DNA of 64,000 nt from Manduca sexta (lineage: Eukaryota > Arthropoda > Insecta > Lepidoptera > Sphingidae), in contig NC_051131.1 of the NCBI RefSeq assembly GCF_014839805.1, forward strand, positions 5,444,913-5,508,912. Direction: 5' to 3'. The position numbers were made by a program, and so were the translations under genes. This document shows, piece after piece, positions 62,732 through 64,000 of the stretch. Under the pieces are notes generated by a model that saw only the letters and a list, made by a program, of their open reading frames with translations, was not told the DNA's origin and searched no databases. Every line of letters starts with the position of its first letter. Positions within the stretch are counted from its first letter, which is position 1.

Positions 62732-64000
62732 GTTTTCATTAATATTAAAGAACACAACTCAGAATATAATTGAGTCGTTTATCTCCGCAGTGCTGGTGTT
62801 ACACTATACGTATTTCAACGTTAGTGCAGACTTATGTAACATTTAAATGGTATGAACGTGTATTTTGTTTGTTAGAAGTCTTAGTTTTTGCTATTACAAC
62901 TGTTACGAAATGGACGCTTGCGTTTTGACTCAAGTCAATATTGTTGAGACTGCTTGATGTACAAGGTGTGTGTTTTCATAGATTTAGTATTAGCGTTGGC
63001 TCCACATAGTTTAAATTGACAAGACTGAAGACATGTAAATGAGAAACTGTAATATGTTAACATCGTCGAACTCCACACTAAACTTCGGTCCATATACCAG
63101 TCAAATATAGATACCTAATTGACGAACTGTCATTATTAACAATTCACATGCATCGTGTCCTTCTAGTAGTACTTCTTGTCAGTGAAACTGGCAAACTTGT
63201 CTCATGCTTTGGTCATAGACAATAGCAGGAATGAATGACTGAACTATGTAATTAATATAAGAAATTATTTTACTAGGAGCAAGGAGACCGCCTTTAAAAA
63301 AATATATCCATCTAGGCTATTTACTCTAGTACCTAAAAATCCCCTTGAAAATGTGGAATGCAATATATTATGCATCTACGTAATAATAAACTAATGTAAT
63401 GTTTATTTCATGCTCGTTTATGTATATTTTCGTTGTAATTTACTCCACTGTAATGATTATTACCGTATTTCCGGACAAGGATACGTTTTTTGCTGCAATA
63501 TTTGTGATTGCTTCTCGCAAGTCATGGAGAGACTACAGTGGTATATGTCTATAATGTAGCTTGGCAGGTCATCGCCCGGAGTTTCACTTTCGTAATCTAT
63601 GAGAGCGTTGCCATGATGACTTGGCCACAGCCTGTGCATTTTGTAATTACGTAAATGCCGTAAAGCATCAATTTTCACTTTCCAAGATACAATATGCACC
63701 AGAATGATTATGTGACCGTTCGATCGAAAGTTGCATGCAAATTCGACAAAAACATTTCACATATAAAGAACTATAGTTTAGTCCCAGTTTAGTGTATAAC
63801 AAAACAAACCTAAATGTTAACATCCGATAGTTTCTCTTTAGCGTTCCTGTTTTGTTTCGTATTCCAACATACATTCTTCCAAGGGCTATGTTAATGAGTT
63901 CTCTTAAGGTAGCTTGTAAAATCAGCTTGATATTCCCTTTGCTTTACTAAGATTGTTCCATTATATTATATTATTAATATGTAAGATCTTATTTATAGAT
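62732..64000. other. Right-end non-coding DNA
   Basis: AT-rich sequence with no recognised exon, repeat or RNA gene. It is probably intron or intergenic DNA running out of the window. Confidence 0.45.

Noticed and set aside
1..64000. CRISPR arrays, operons, bacterial or viral genes
   Set aside because: No regularly spaced direct repeats, no polycistronic coding blocks; all recognised genes are intron-bearing or typical animal genes.

Overview
This is a window of an insect nuclear genome, almost certainly a moth or butterfly. The protein genes are split by short AT-rich introns with GT-AG borders. The intergenic DNA is AT-rich and carries repeat families that I recognise as typical of Lepidoptera: a tRNA-headed SINE, the 'GCCAGCGTGGTGG...CTCAGCAGTGGGA' family, the 'GAGCTTGCCGTTCGCCTGATGGTAAGCGATA' family and a Helitron. 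There is no sign of bacterial, viral or plasmid organisation. All assignments come from reading the translations; no database search was run.

Region 1 (1-17.2 kb) is the Sarm/Ect4 (SARM1) NAD+ hydrolase gene on the + strand. Nine coding exons from 7002 to 16495 join with consistent phases to 1071 codons plus a stop: a long low-complexity N-terminal region, an ARM domain, two SAM domains and a TIR domain. The true start is not identified and probably lies upstream or outside the window. A second, phase-compatible last exon (16845-17178) gives an alternative C-terminus.

Region 2 (19-32.4 kb) is a compact block of five genes: DNAJC24/DPH4 (-), PPIH cyclophilin (+), COQ10 (-), NOP2 (+) and a DPY30-motif coiled-coil protein (-). 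PPIH and COQ10 converge tail to tail with 187 bp between stop codons. COQ10 and NOP2 diverge from a 242-bp bidirectional promoter. NOP2 and the DPY30-motif gene converge. The genes serve diphthamide synthesis, the spliceosome, coenzyme Q function and rRNA methylation, plus one protein of unknown role that may be axonemal. Between DPH4 and PPIH sit a 1056-bp Helitron remnant and a 330-bp hAT-type MITE, both with recognisable ends.

Region 3 (32.4-64 kb) is a gene-poor stretch. It contains a TATA box with a GC-rich island (32.76-33.35 kb), several repeat fragments, and what look like alternative first coding exons of an unidentified + strand gene whose body lies beyond the right edge. The exons at 44397-44551, 47639-47661 and, more weakly, 62625-62731 all end in the same splice phase. 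This regulatory-looking interval with several GC-rich islands is the least explained part of the window.
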